Part shown: piece by piece, positions 6,801 through 12,116 of the stretch
How the letters are laid out: each line of letters begins with the position of its first letter
Position numbering within the stretch: position 1 is the first letter of the stretch
Assembly (NCBI GenBank): GCA_030599515.1
Contig: JAUVNV010000017.1
Span: forward strand, 1 to 18,110
Direction of reading: 5' to 3'
Origin: Acidimicrobiia bacterium
GTDB taxonomy: Bacteria > Actinomycetota > Acidimicrobiia > Spongiisociales > UBA5794
DNA: 18,110 bases
Translations under genes and position numbers: made by a program
The notes under the pieces: model-generated
Seen by the model: only the letters and a program-made list of their open reading frames with translations
Database searches by the model: none
What the model was told of the DNA's origin: nothing

Positions 6801-7514
6801 AGTGGGGTTCTCGCCGATCTCGAGATCGGGCGCGAGCTACTCGGGGACCGGTTCGACGAGCCGCCCAACTTCGTGTCACCGCTGTTTGCGGTGGCGGCTG
6901 CGGTGTCGGATGCGCGCGGTGACGTGGAAGCCGCTGATCGAATCCTCGCGTTGCTCGGGGCTCTGCATGAGAATGCCGAGCCTCGCGATCGCGACACCAC
7001 ACCCCTCGCCCAGTGGGCTTCATACGTCTCGCCGATGCTCGCACGCCGCGGTAGGGGAGAAGAGGCGCTACGGCTGCTCACCGAGACAAGGTGGCGGCGC
7101 GGCACGCGCATGGGATTGCTCCTCCACGCACGGTGTGAAGTCATCGGAGCGATGGGGTCGTGGAATGAGGTCGATGATCTTCTTGCAGAAGCACGCGACT
7201 ACGCCCGACACATGGGACTCGAGGCGCTGCCTCATGCCGCCGCCGCTCTCGAAGGAAGGTGGCTGTTGGCATCCGGTAGCGCCGGGCGGGCGGCTGTCGT
7301 CCTCGCTGCTGCCGTGGACGGTTTCAGCGATCTCGGAGCGAAATGGGATCAGATTCGCGCGGCACTCGATCTCGTCGACGCGCTACTAACTGCCGACAGA
7401 TTCGACGAAGCGAGCACGAAGCTCAGCGCGATTCGCCCGGCTCTTGAATCTCTGGGGGCCGTCTGGGAGCAGGCTCGACTTGAGGAGTTGGAATCACTTG
7501 TCAACATGTCTTGA
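3900..7514 (+). CDS. Zinc-ribbon / class III adenylate cyclase / AAA ATPase / TPR-like regulator
   Basis: The protein has 1204 residues and a known multidomain plan. Residues 5-47 are a double zinc ribbon with four CxxC pairs (C5/C8, C19/C22, C30/C33, C44/C47). Residues about 61-237 are a cyclase homology domain with all catalytic residues: metal ligands D69 and D113, K109 and D184 for adenine, N187 and R191 for the transition state. Residues about 253-520 are a STAND/AAA_16-type ATPase with Walker A GAAGLGKT at 284-291 and Walker B IVVIVEDIHWAD at 415-426. The rest is a long helical array with TPR-like repeats ending in ALESLGAVWEQARLEELESL. Family members are large cytosolic signal proteins thought to couple ligand or partner binding to cAMP synthesis, like soluble adenylyl cyclases; their inputs are mostly unknown. 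No membrane segment or DNA-binding domain is seen. Remnants of unrelated genes flank it on both sides. The next gene-like sequence downstream runs on the opposite strand. Confidence 0.92.
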   Translation: MQRTCAACGAVNPERARFCLECGDRLPLVCSSCGAPRPADADYCPSCGAPLTVVDRGPERKLATVLFVDVKGATGLGERLDPESLKEVLGAFFDAMTEEIRNLGGTVGKYIGDAIMALFGVPVAHDDDPIRALRCALKMRARLEELNGSLAASHGLGLEMRIGINTGELLVSPGVPIDGPLHGDVLNVAARLEQSARPGQIVVSERTVRSSQGFSFEDLGMLQLRGREQPVHVFELAESIGSDRSRHSLTSAQLVGRSNERALLMTLFERVVLDGQPHLVTIYGAAGLGKTRLVDEFVASLETFQPVPTVLQGRCFPYGEDLAYGAMIQILRAQAGVLGDDPPDVKLTKIHKTVEELLISERGADQERVAAVLAFASGINDPALDSRELSPHQIRAEIVGAWRSFFAAMALRSPIVVIVEDIHWADPVLLDLLEELEDRIVGPALFLCPTRPELTDLRAGWGGGRRRFSSLLLDPLTAAESSMLLDLVLVTSDLPEGLRRDIMNRAEGNPFFIEEILRRLADGGSIVQVEGVWRTAVEIGEVDIPDTVQAVLAARIDLLASDEKRALRCAAVVGRVFWTGVLGTLLTAPPDEVADVLDRLEDRELVDARFGSALGEEREYQFKHGLTRDVAYESLGRKERTSLHSRAAEWIEKTAADRRSEVIDVLAYHLYRAHQGAAADGSASPRDVEASRKRAFEALVQASDESTRKTALDKAKRQAREALELATTAEEEQRAEEALGLAHFFGYEGDEAWMHLRRSIDLLLEVRPNDHHEIARLCARALETPIRWPGAMQSVPSEETVSRYLDLGFSHSGEGDSVENARLLTLKAFWQHAFPRSVTRRAESIVSAEESLRAGTEAAEMAARLGRPDLESGALDGVAANDIPVGRYGRARKVTERRLELAPHIDDLWERADIYAMGGWTNFHTGRYRDAYRYADIGFNQTKNEVASAALHCLTWKGVSRYRLGDWSGVLADLEIGRELLGDRFDEPPNFVSPLFAVAAAVSDARGDVEAADRILALLGALHENAEPRDRDTTPLAQWASYVSPMLARRGRGEEALRLLTETRWRRGTRMGLLLHARCEVIGAMGSWNEVDDLLAEARDYARHMGLEALPHAAAALEGRWLLASGSAGRAAVVLAAAVDGFSDLGAKWDQIRAALDLVDALLTADRFDEASTKLSAIRPALESLGAVWEQARLEELESLVNMS

Positions 7515-7573
7515 GCCGGCCCGGATCGAACCACCGGCCTCATGCACGGCATCAGGTTGAAGGCCCCGGCCCC

Positions 7574-7705
7574 CGCCCGGTTCACCTGGCCCGGCGGAAC
7601 GGTGGAATGGAACATGTTGCCGGTTGCGCCATCGATCAGGTAGCGGATCTCCGCCCCGGCCGGAGAGCGAGCATCGGGGATCTCAGGAAGCGGACGGGTC
7701 TGCAT
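7574..7705 (-). pseudogene. N-terminal remnant of a cupin protein
   Basis: On the minus strand an ATG at 7705 with a good ribosome site (GTAGGAGAGCCC) opens a frame whose first 44 residues read as a cupin N terminus: DARSPAGAEIRYLIDGATGNMFHSTVPPGQVNRA. In intact relatives this is followed by an HxTxEE metal motif and the second half of the barrel. Here the similarity stops after VNRA and the frame runs on as low-complexity residues into the antisense of the cyclase-ATPase gene. The start signals are intact but two thirds of the protein is gone. It is not related in sequence to the cupin at 241-630. The loss lies on the side facing the large gene, mirroring the GNAT remnant at its other end. 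Confidence 0.6.
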
Positions 7706-7776
7706 GGGCTCTCCTACGGGACTCCTCTCCAGCTTACGCGGGCGGCAACGACGTTGGACACGTTCTCGATCCAACA

Positions 7777-7799
7777 GGCATAGGTGCCGAGATGGGTGG
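7777..7799 (-). repeat. Dispersed intergenic repeat, copy 10 (reverse orientation)
   Basis: Read on the minus strand: CCACCCATCTC, then GGCA-CCTA-TGCC, a perfect 4-bp hairpin. It is the only clear copy on the minus strand, and it follows a minus-strand gene, starting 4 bases after that gene's stop. Confidence 0.7.
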
Positions 7800-7803
7800 G
7801 GGT

Positions 7804-7995
7804 CTAGTCGTGGTTTCGGCGATCGACTGCGGATTGGAGCACCATCCCCAGTACGAGACCCACCCCGACAAAGGCTGGGAACAACACGAAGTTGTCCATA
7901 GCGACCCACAACACGAACCCGATCGCCATCCCCGTGATCATCCCGATGGCAAACGCCAACACCGACGTTGGGGAATCCTGATCGGGCATTCTCAT
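7804..7995 (-). CDS. Small two-TM membrane protein
   Basis: The protein has 63 residues from the ATG at 7995, chosen because GGAG lies 6 bases upstream; an ATG at 8007 would overlap that ribosome site. After a short polar start (MRMPDQDSPTS), residues about 12-31 (VLAFAIGMITGMAIGFVLWV) and 36-55 (NFVLFPAFVGVGLVLGMVLQ) form two membrane helices. The polar tail is SAVDRRNHD. Glycine and small residues recur every three to four positions in both helices, suggesting tight packing or oligomers. It is divergent from the MFS exporter gene, with repeat copy 8 in between. Copy 10 follows directly after its stop. No family was recognised. Confidence 0.65.
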   Translation of the reverse strand: MRMPDQDSPTSVLAFAIGMITGMAIGFVLWVAMDNFVLFPAFVGVGLVLGMVLQSAVDRRNHD

Positions 7996-8067
7996 GACGA
8001 GCTCCATCTGAGAGTGTCATCGAACGGCCACGGCAGGGCTAGGAGCCGAAGGTCACATGCGCGCTGT

Positions 8068-8084
8068 CCATAGGCACCTATGCG
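8068..8084 (+). repeat. Dispersed intergenic repeat, copy 8 (short)
   Basis: CCATAGGCACCTATGCG keeps the GGCACCTATGCG half but lacks the CCRCC start. It contains the perfect palindrome CATAGG-CA-CCTATG. It lies in the divergent region between the 7804-7995 gene and the exporter. Orientation is assigned from the better-matching half. Confidence 0.55.
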
Positions 8085-8174
8085 TGTTCCGACGTAGGTG
8101 TGAGGCAATTGGCCTCCACGTTATGGGATACGCACGAGCGGTGTGCGCTTTGGGAGTGCCCGACAGGTCGGCCG

Positions 8175-8180
8175 TAACCT
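8175..8180 (+). promoter_or_regulatory. -10 box TAACCT for the MFS exporter
   Basis: TAACCT (TANNNT) lies 33 bases before the ATG at 8214 and only 3 bases before an in-frame TTG at 8184. A start site about 7 bases after the box would exclude the TTG, so 8214 is preferred. Confidence 0.4.
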
Positions 8181-8213
8181 GCGTTGACCGACTCTCCCGG
8201 AGCCATCGAAGAC

Positions 8214-9458
8214 ATGACCGTTTCATCGCCCCATCGTGCACGTCCCGCGGGACTGCGCCCCGCCGAGTTCACCTTCATGCTCTCAATGCTTATGGCATGC
8301 TCGGCAATCTCGATCGACATCATGCTCCCCGCGTTCGGGCGGATGCGAGACGACTTCGGATTGGCCGCAGATTCAACACAGATCGGTGCGACAGTTACCG
8401 CCTTCTTCCTTGGTATGGCTGTGGCTCAGCTCGCGTACGGGCCCCTTGCTGACCGCTTCGGTCGCAAGCCCACGCTGTATGTCGGACTCGCGATCTATGT
8501 CTTCGGCGCTCTCGCGGCTGCGGTCGCGCCGACGCTCGGATTGGTGATCGCGAGCCGGTTCGTCTGGGGCATCGGAGCTGCGGGACCACGAGTGGTCAGC
8601 GTCTCGGTCGTTCGCGACCTGTTCGAGGGGGAACGCATGGCCCGCGCGATGTCCTTCATCATGGCCGTGTTCATCATCGTTCCTGTCCTCGCCCCGAGCA
8701 TCGGAGCGGCCATTCTCGAGTTTGGGTCGTGGCGTGCACTGTTCGTTGCCGTTGCCCTCTTCGGCGTTGTCCTCGCAGCATGGACACTCCGGCTACCTGA
8801 GACGTTGAATCCCGCGAACCGGATGGAGTTCAGGCCAACAGCGATTGCCCAAGCAATGAAGCGGGTGGTTACCAATCGGGTCACGATCGGGTACACCCTG
8901 TCGATGGTGTTCGGCTTCGGTGCGTTCATCTCCTACCTCTCCACGTCGGAACTCATCATCTCCGAGATCTACGATCGGCGGTCGCTGTTCCCCCTCATCT
9001 TTGGCGCTACCGCGGCGGTGATGGGCGTCGCGATACTCTCGAACGCGTGGCTCGTTGGCCGATTTGGGGTCGCCTCACTTGTCAGGTCGGGGCTGGTGCT
9101 CTTCATTAGCCTCTCCATCGGGCTCGTTGTCCTTGGATGGTTCACCGATGGCGTGCCGCCGTTCCCGATTCTCGTAGTCGCACTCGCCGTGACCCTTGGG
9201 GCCTACGCCGTGTTGATTCCGAATCTCAACACGCTCGCCATGCAGCCAATGGGCGCGCTCGCGGGCATGGCTGCGGCCGTGATCGGCACCATCTCGATCA
9301 CCGGTGGCGCCGTGTTGGGTTTCCTCCTCGATCAGACCTTCAACGGCACGGTCCTACCCCTGACGATCGGGTTTGTCGTCTACGGATCGATCGCCTTGGC
9401 CCTCGCTCTCTGGGCGGAACGCGGTACGCCGGAGCGCACCGAACCCCACACCGCGTGA
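8214..9458 (+). CDS. MFS drug-resistance exporter, Bcr/CflA type
   Basis: The protein has 414 residues with twelve hydrophobic helices in the inner membrane. It belongs to the Bcr/CflA branch of the major facilitator superfamily, proton-driven exporters of drugs such as bicyclomycin, chloramphenicol or sulfonamides, and of small metabolites. Helix 1 carries the subfamily motif around SIDIMLPAF (residues 33-41). Loop 2-3 has motif A (GPLADRFGRKP, 77-86). Helix 4-5 contains RFVWGIGAAGPRVVSVSVVRDLF, the exporter-type motif region. The length is normal for the family. An in-frame TTG at 8184 would add 10 residues. Repeat copy 9 follows 30 bases after the stop. The substrate cannot be told from sequence. 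Confidence 0.85.
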   Translation: MTVSSPHRARPAGLRPAEFTFMLSMLMACSAISIDIMLPAFGRMRDDFGLAADSTQIGATVTAFFLGMAVAQLAYGPLADRFGRKPTLYVGLAIYVFGALAAAVAPTLGLVIASRFVWGIGAAGPRVVSVSVVRDLFEGERMARAMSFIMAVFIIVPVLAPSIGAAILEFGSWRALFVAVALFGVVLAAWTLRLPETLNPANRMEFRPTAIAQAMKRVVTNRVTIGYTLSMVFGFGAFISYLSTSELIISEIYDRRSLFPLIFGATAAVMGVAILSNAWLVGRFGVASLVRSGLVLFISLSIGLVVLGWFTDGVPPFPILVVALAVTLGAYAVLIPNLNTLAMQPMGALAGMAAAVIGTISITGGAVLGFLLDQTFNGTVLPLTIGFVVYGSIALALALWAERGTPERTEPHTA

Positions 9459-9488
9459 ATTGGCAACGCATCGATGGGCGAAGAATGC

Positions 9489-9516
9489 CCGCTCATATCG
9501 GTATCACCTATGCGCC
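9489..9516 (+). repeat. Dispersed intergenic repeat, copy 9 (last of the series)
   Basis: The box CCGCTCATATC is followed by GGTATCACCTATGCGCC. It follows the exporter stop by 30 bases in the same orientation. No further copy was found between here and 18110. Confidence 0.75.
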
Positions 9517-9660
9517 CTGCTCAAGATCGCCGCAGAAGCACACGACGGTTGATCAGGAAAGCGCATCGATTGGCTGCCAGAGGAAGGGCCATGGAAAGAC
9601 GCTTCAGCTCGTAGGCATGGGTGTGACGGAAACCGTGTTTGCACCCGTGTCCGTGGTCCG

Positions 9661-10893
9661 TCACTCGGAGGGATCAGACGCCTCTGTCCCGGCGAGTAGT
9701 CCTGCCCGCCGCTGCACAACTCGGCGAACCTTCGGGATGTCAGAGAACGCCTCGAACGGCGATCCGTCGAGCGCGTCAAGAACCGCTGTGGCGACCGGCT
9801 CCACGGTCCTGTGCAGCATTGCCTCAACAGCTTTGATCGGAAGACCCAGAGGCTCAACCGCTTCGAGGAATCGGCGTTGACCAAGGTCCCGGACGTTGCG
9901 ATTTCCACCGAACGGTGCGGCGAGTGTCATGTCGCCGTACGGACACGTTGACACCAGGTCGTACACGGGGGTCGGGCGCCACAGACCGTCCTGGCTGCGG
10001 TATATCGCCAGATTGCGGGCGTGGAGATCGCCATCGCAGGCCAAGTACGACAGCACGAATCGTTTGAGCAGCTCCAATCTCGCAACCGGTGGTGCTGAGC
10101 ACCGGTCTGCAAGCCCGGCGATGACGTCGACCGTGTCGAGGTCGTACCTGTCCGCCGGGTATCTCCCGAGGACCTGACAGCCGTCCTCAACGGGGAGCGC
10201 AACGACGCCGTCGTCCGCCATGACACGGTCGAACCTCTCCACAACAAGACCCGACATCCCGGCACCGTCGGTAACGATCTCATGGTGCGGAACCGTGAAC
10301 CCGCCGGACGTCTGCGCAGCGCCCAGCATCTGGTGTTCGTTCGCTATCAGGTGCGGGTACTCGGGTGCGTTCAGCTTCACGATCACGAAACCCGTCGCGG
10401 TTCGCTGTGGAAACGAGATCATCTTCCCCGACACCCTGCCCGACATCTTCGGTTGTACTCCCGGAATCGCTACACGATCGAACCGTGCATCGGGCGCCAC
10501 GGCCACGGATCGCTCGAACAGAGCGTCCAGATCGGTCTCCATCCAGGGTCGTTCCTCAACAAGCGGTGCAGGACGCTCCGGTGCAGCACCGTGAGGAACG
10601 ATCTGGACATCCCCAATCGTGTCTCCCCCGACAGCAAGCAACTGGGACAGTTCGTCATCGGCAGATACCTTGAGCACGCGTCGCAGAGCGGTCAGTCGTC
10701 GACCTTCCGGCAGGAGACCGGTGAAGAATGGCGGTAGCTGTCTCGCCGGCGCCACGACCGGCTCTGACGACACCGGCAACGTCGAAGCGACCGGCTCACC
10801 GCCGTAGTCGTCCAGATACCGGAACTCGACCCGGTCATCGAACCGTTCCAACGTAGCCGCCGGCACGCCCGCCTTGTACACATCAGCGAGCAT
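9661..10893 (-). CDS. hipA: HipA-family serine/threonine kinase toxin
   Basis: The protein has 410 residues from the ATG at 10893, preceded by GAGG at a 6-base spacing. HipA kinases phosphorylate a target such as glutamyl-tRNA synthetase, halting translation and inducing dormancy. The N-terminal subdomain (about 1-110) includes LPPFFTGLLPEGRR. The glycine-rich loop GVQPKMSG lies at 145-152. The catalytic motif is CDGDLHARN at 286-294, with D289 as base and N294. The metal-binding D312 lies in TPVYDLVS, as in E. coli HipA (TPFYDIIS). The position of the E. coli autophosphorylated Ser150 (SVAGAQEK) is Ala142 here (AIPGVQPK). The start overlaps the end of hipB by 11 bases, indicating translational coupling. 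GTG 10896 and TTG 10905 are other in-frame starts. Confidence 0.9.
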   Translation of the reverse strand: MLADVYKAGVPAATLERFDDRVEFRYLDDYGGEPVASTLPVSSEPVVAPARQLPPFFTGLLPEGRRLTALRRVLKVSADDELSQLLAVGGDTIGDVQIVPHGAAPERPAPLVEERPWMETDLDALFERSVAVAPDARFDRVAIPGVQPKMSGRVSGKMISFPQRTATGFVIVKLNAPEYPHLIANEHQMLGAAQTSGGFTVPHHEIVTDGAGMSGLVVERFDRVMADDGVVALPVEDGCQVLGRYPADRYDLDTVDVIAGLADRCSAPPVARLELLKRFVLSYLACDGDLHARNLAIYRSQDGLWRPTPVYDLVSTCPYGDMTLAAPFGGNRNVRDLGQRRFLEAVEPLGLPIKAVEAMLHRTVEPVATAVLDALDGSPFEAFSDIPKVRRVVQRRAGLLAGTEASDPSE

Positions 10894-11098
10894 CACGAAC
10901 CTCAAGGGTCAAACCGAGGGCGCCAAGCACAGCAACGAGCACATCCATCCGGACGGTTGCTTTGCCTCGTTCGATCTCGGAGACGGACTTGCGGGACACT
11001 CCCGCGAGATCTGCGAGCGTTTGTTGGTTGATTCGCAGCGCCTTGCGACGAGCACGAACCTGCCTGCCGACCACATCCATGTAACCGTTCGATGCCAT
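10883..11098 (-). CDS. hipB: HipB-like Xre-family antitoxin and repressor
   Basis: The protein has 71 residues with a helix-turn-helix of the Xre/HTH_3 type: QVRARRKALRINQQTLADLAGVSRKSVSEIERGKATVRMDVLVAVLGALGL at about 13-62. HipB dimers bind operators upstream of hipBA and hold HipA inactive. Possible starts are TTG 11116, ATG 11107, ATG 11098 and ATG 11080. The ATG at 11098 is preferred because TACCAT, a TANNNT box, ends exactly 6 bases upstream. The codons after this start overlap operator-like site 1. The stop lies inside the beginning of hipA. The protein is slightly shorter than E. coli HipB (88 residues) and ends soon after the fifth helix, with the tail TLEVRDAR. Confidence 0.85.
   Translation of the reverse strand: MASNGYMDVVGRQVRARRKALRINQQTLADLAGVSRKSVSEIERGKATVRMDVLVAVLGALGLTLEVRDAR
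11081..11096. promoter_or_regulatory. Operator-like site 1 for HipB
   Basis: GTAACCG-TT-CGATGCC: left arm GTAACCG, two-base centre, imperfect right arm. It overlaps the first hipB codons. The same 13 bases (GTAACCGTTCGAT) recur at site 2. Confidence 0.6.
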
Positions 11099-11104
11099 GA
11101 GGGA

Positions 11105-11110
11105 CATGGT
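11105..11110 (-). promoter_or_regulatory. -10 box TACCAT for hipBA
   Basis: TACCAT on the minus strand ends 6 bases before the ATG at 11098. TTCCAT 16 bases upstream is a possible -35. The promoter sits between operator-like sites 1 and 2, as expected for repression by HipB. Confidence 0.45.
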
Positions 11111-11141
11111 ACTCAAATCTGCTCGAGATGGAACCCTGTTT

Positions 11142-11157
11142 GTAACCGTTCGATAGC
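11142..11157. promoter_or_regulatory. Operator-like site 2 for HipB
   Basis: GTAACCG-TT-CGATAGC begins exactly 61 bases from the start of site 1 and shares 13 consecutive bases with it. It lies just upstream of the proposed -35. Confidence 0.6.
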
Positions 11158-11202
11158 ATTAGCAGGCGACTATCGAGGATTGGGAGACGATCGGCGTACA
11201 AC

Positions 11203-11218
11203 GTAACCGAACGGTCAC
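11203..11218. promoter_or_regulatory. Operator-like site 3 for HipB
   Basis: GTAACCG-AA-CGGTCAC is the most symmetric copy (six of seven arm positions pair). It begins 61 bases from site 2. Confidence 0.5.
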
Positions 11219-11249
11219 ACAGGCCGGTGGTGGCGTTTGTGAGCGACAA

Positions 11250-11268
11250 CTCGGGAGGGGTGCCCGAG
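11250..11268 (-). terminator. Hairpin downstream of the GNAT gene
   Basis: CTCGGG (11250-11255) pairs with CCCGAG (11263-11268) across a 7-base loop. On the minus strand it lies about 85 bases after the GNAT stop and before the hipBA operators, so it could insulate the two units. No U tract is seen. Confidence 0.35.
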
Positions 11269-11351
11269 ACCCGTCGCAATCGTCACAGGGATCGACTTCG
11301 ATGCTGTCCGACCGGTCGCGGCCCCGCGAACGGGTCGAGTCGATCCAGCGA

Positions 11352-11678
11352 TCAGCTGCGGAGCGTCCTCAGGATGTCTTTGATCAACAGGACCAGGTGC
11401 AGATCGTCGGTGGGGGACGGCTCGAACTCGGGGATCAGGTGAAGGTAGAAGCTGCGAGCTTCAGCCGACTCGGCGTGCACGAGCAGCCCTCGACAGCCGA
11501 TCTCGATTCCGAGTTCGGCCGTCCGGGTGACGACATCCTGCAACATCCCGGCACCGAGGCCCCGACCCTCGTGATCGACGTCCACACCGAGCCGCGCGAG
11601 CAAGGCGACGGGTTGGGGATACCGTCCGGCGCCCTTGCTCAGCCGATCCGGAGCGTCCCCGATCGTGATGCTCGCCAT
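11352..11678 (-). CDS. N-terminally truncated GNAT acetyltransferase, TacT-toxin-like
   Basis: The translated part (108 residues from the ATG at 11678) is the C-terminal two thirds of a TacT/AtaT-type GNAT toxin, which acetylates aminoacyl-tRNA. It contains LSKGAGRYPQPVALLARLGVDVDHEGRGLGAGMLQDVV (substrate loop plus the acetyl-CoA motif RGLGAG), a GCRGLLVHAESAEARSFY strand-helix and the LVLLIKDI end. In intact relatives of about 160-170 residues this is preceded by some 40-50 more residues. Similarity extends a little upstream of the ATG (SSAVVAYYAWCM, to about 11714) with no start codon, and then ends at the stop of a different ORF. No RHH (DUF1778) antitoxin precedes it. It is probably broken or dependent on an unusual start. 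Confidence 0.65.
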   Translation of the reverse strand: MASITIGDAPDRLSKGAGRYPQPVALLARLGVDVDHEGRGLGAGMLQDVVTRTAELGIEIGCRGLLVHAESAEARSFYLHLIPEFEPSPTDDLHLVLLIKDILRTLRS

Positions 11679-11712
11679 GCACCAGGCGTAGTACGCGACG
11701 ACTGCGCTGCTA

Positions 11713-11898
11713 TCAGCCTGTCGCGAAGGTGACGGTCGGTTCCCCTGCCCGGAGGTCGACCGTGATCATCGCCTCGATGGCGTGTTCGGCGCAGAGGTAA
11801 CCACCGTCGATGTCGACGACGGCGACGCCTCCGCACATGCGACAGGTGTAACCGGTTGCGTGTTGTGTGTCCATGCCTTCCATTTCTGGAGCCAGCAT
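11713..11898 (-). CDS. Small zinc-knuckle-like protein
   Basis: This ORF of up to 61 residues has a CxxC...CxxH pattern: YTCRMCGGVAVVDIDGGYLCAEHAIEA, as in short zinc ribbons where the metal is held by three Cys and one His. The remainder (MITVDLRAGEPTVTFATG) is strand-like. The start is uncertain: ATGs at 11898, 11883 and 11874 are all in frame and none has a well-spaced ribosome site (GGAAGG lies too close to the last). Its TGA sits in the sequence TGATAG, where the +1 frame becomes the GNAT homology. It may be an independent small protein or the scar of a fusion. No named family was recognised. Confidence 0.5.
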   Translation of the reverse strand: MLAPEMEGMDTQHATGYTCRMCGGVAVVDIDGGYLCAEHAIEAMITVDLRAGEPTVTFATG

Positions 11899-12100
11899 GG
11901 CCGGTGGAGGACGGTTCGTCGAGAAGGGTTGTCGATGGTCATGGTGTGACTAGACCCGGCCTTGACGAGGAGCGCACCGGCGCTGGGACGTATCCCGCTC
12001 CCGGCAGCGGCGACGGCGAGAAGGCCGCGGTCTTCAATGGTCGGATGTTGGACAGTCGACTATGCGGGGATGTCAGTCGCTCGTATCTTCCCGCACCCAA

Positions 12101-12109
12101 CGAAGGAAG
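12101..12109 (+). promoter_or_regulatory. Ribosome-binding site of the secreted protein
   Basis: CGAAGGAAGG with a 7-base spacing to the ATG at 12117 fixes the start. The frame is open upstream to 11856, but the signal peptide begins only here. Confidence 0.6.
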
Positions 12110-12116
12110 GTTCTTG

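Noticed and set aside
7520..7545. tRNA-like T-arm (GGTTCGATCC on the minus strand) that could mark an att site
   Set aside because: The flanking bases do not form a T stem and no acceptor or anticodon arm is present.
7515..7560. Repeat copy after the stop of the large cyclase gene
   Set aside because: CCACC and CGGCATCA are present but in the wrong spacing, and the CATATC centre is missing.
191..9516. Classical integron attC sites
   Set aside because: The copies are only 23-29 bp and lack the paired RYYYAAC / GTTRRRY ends. Only copies 2 and 7 contain AAC. No IntI gene is present.
191..9516. Short leader peptides starting at the ATG of each repeat (for example MSEYA, MRVPT, MFAPHQAG)
   Set aside because: The frames have no shared sequence, and short open frames are expected by chance. 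Several of the stops simply fall in the -10 boxes.
11856..12116. N-terminal extension of the secreted protein
   Set aside because: The frame is open, but the signal peptide and ribosome site place the start at 12117.
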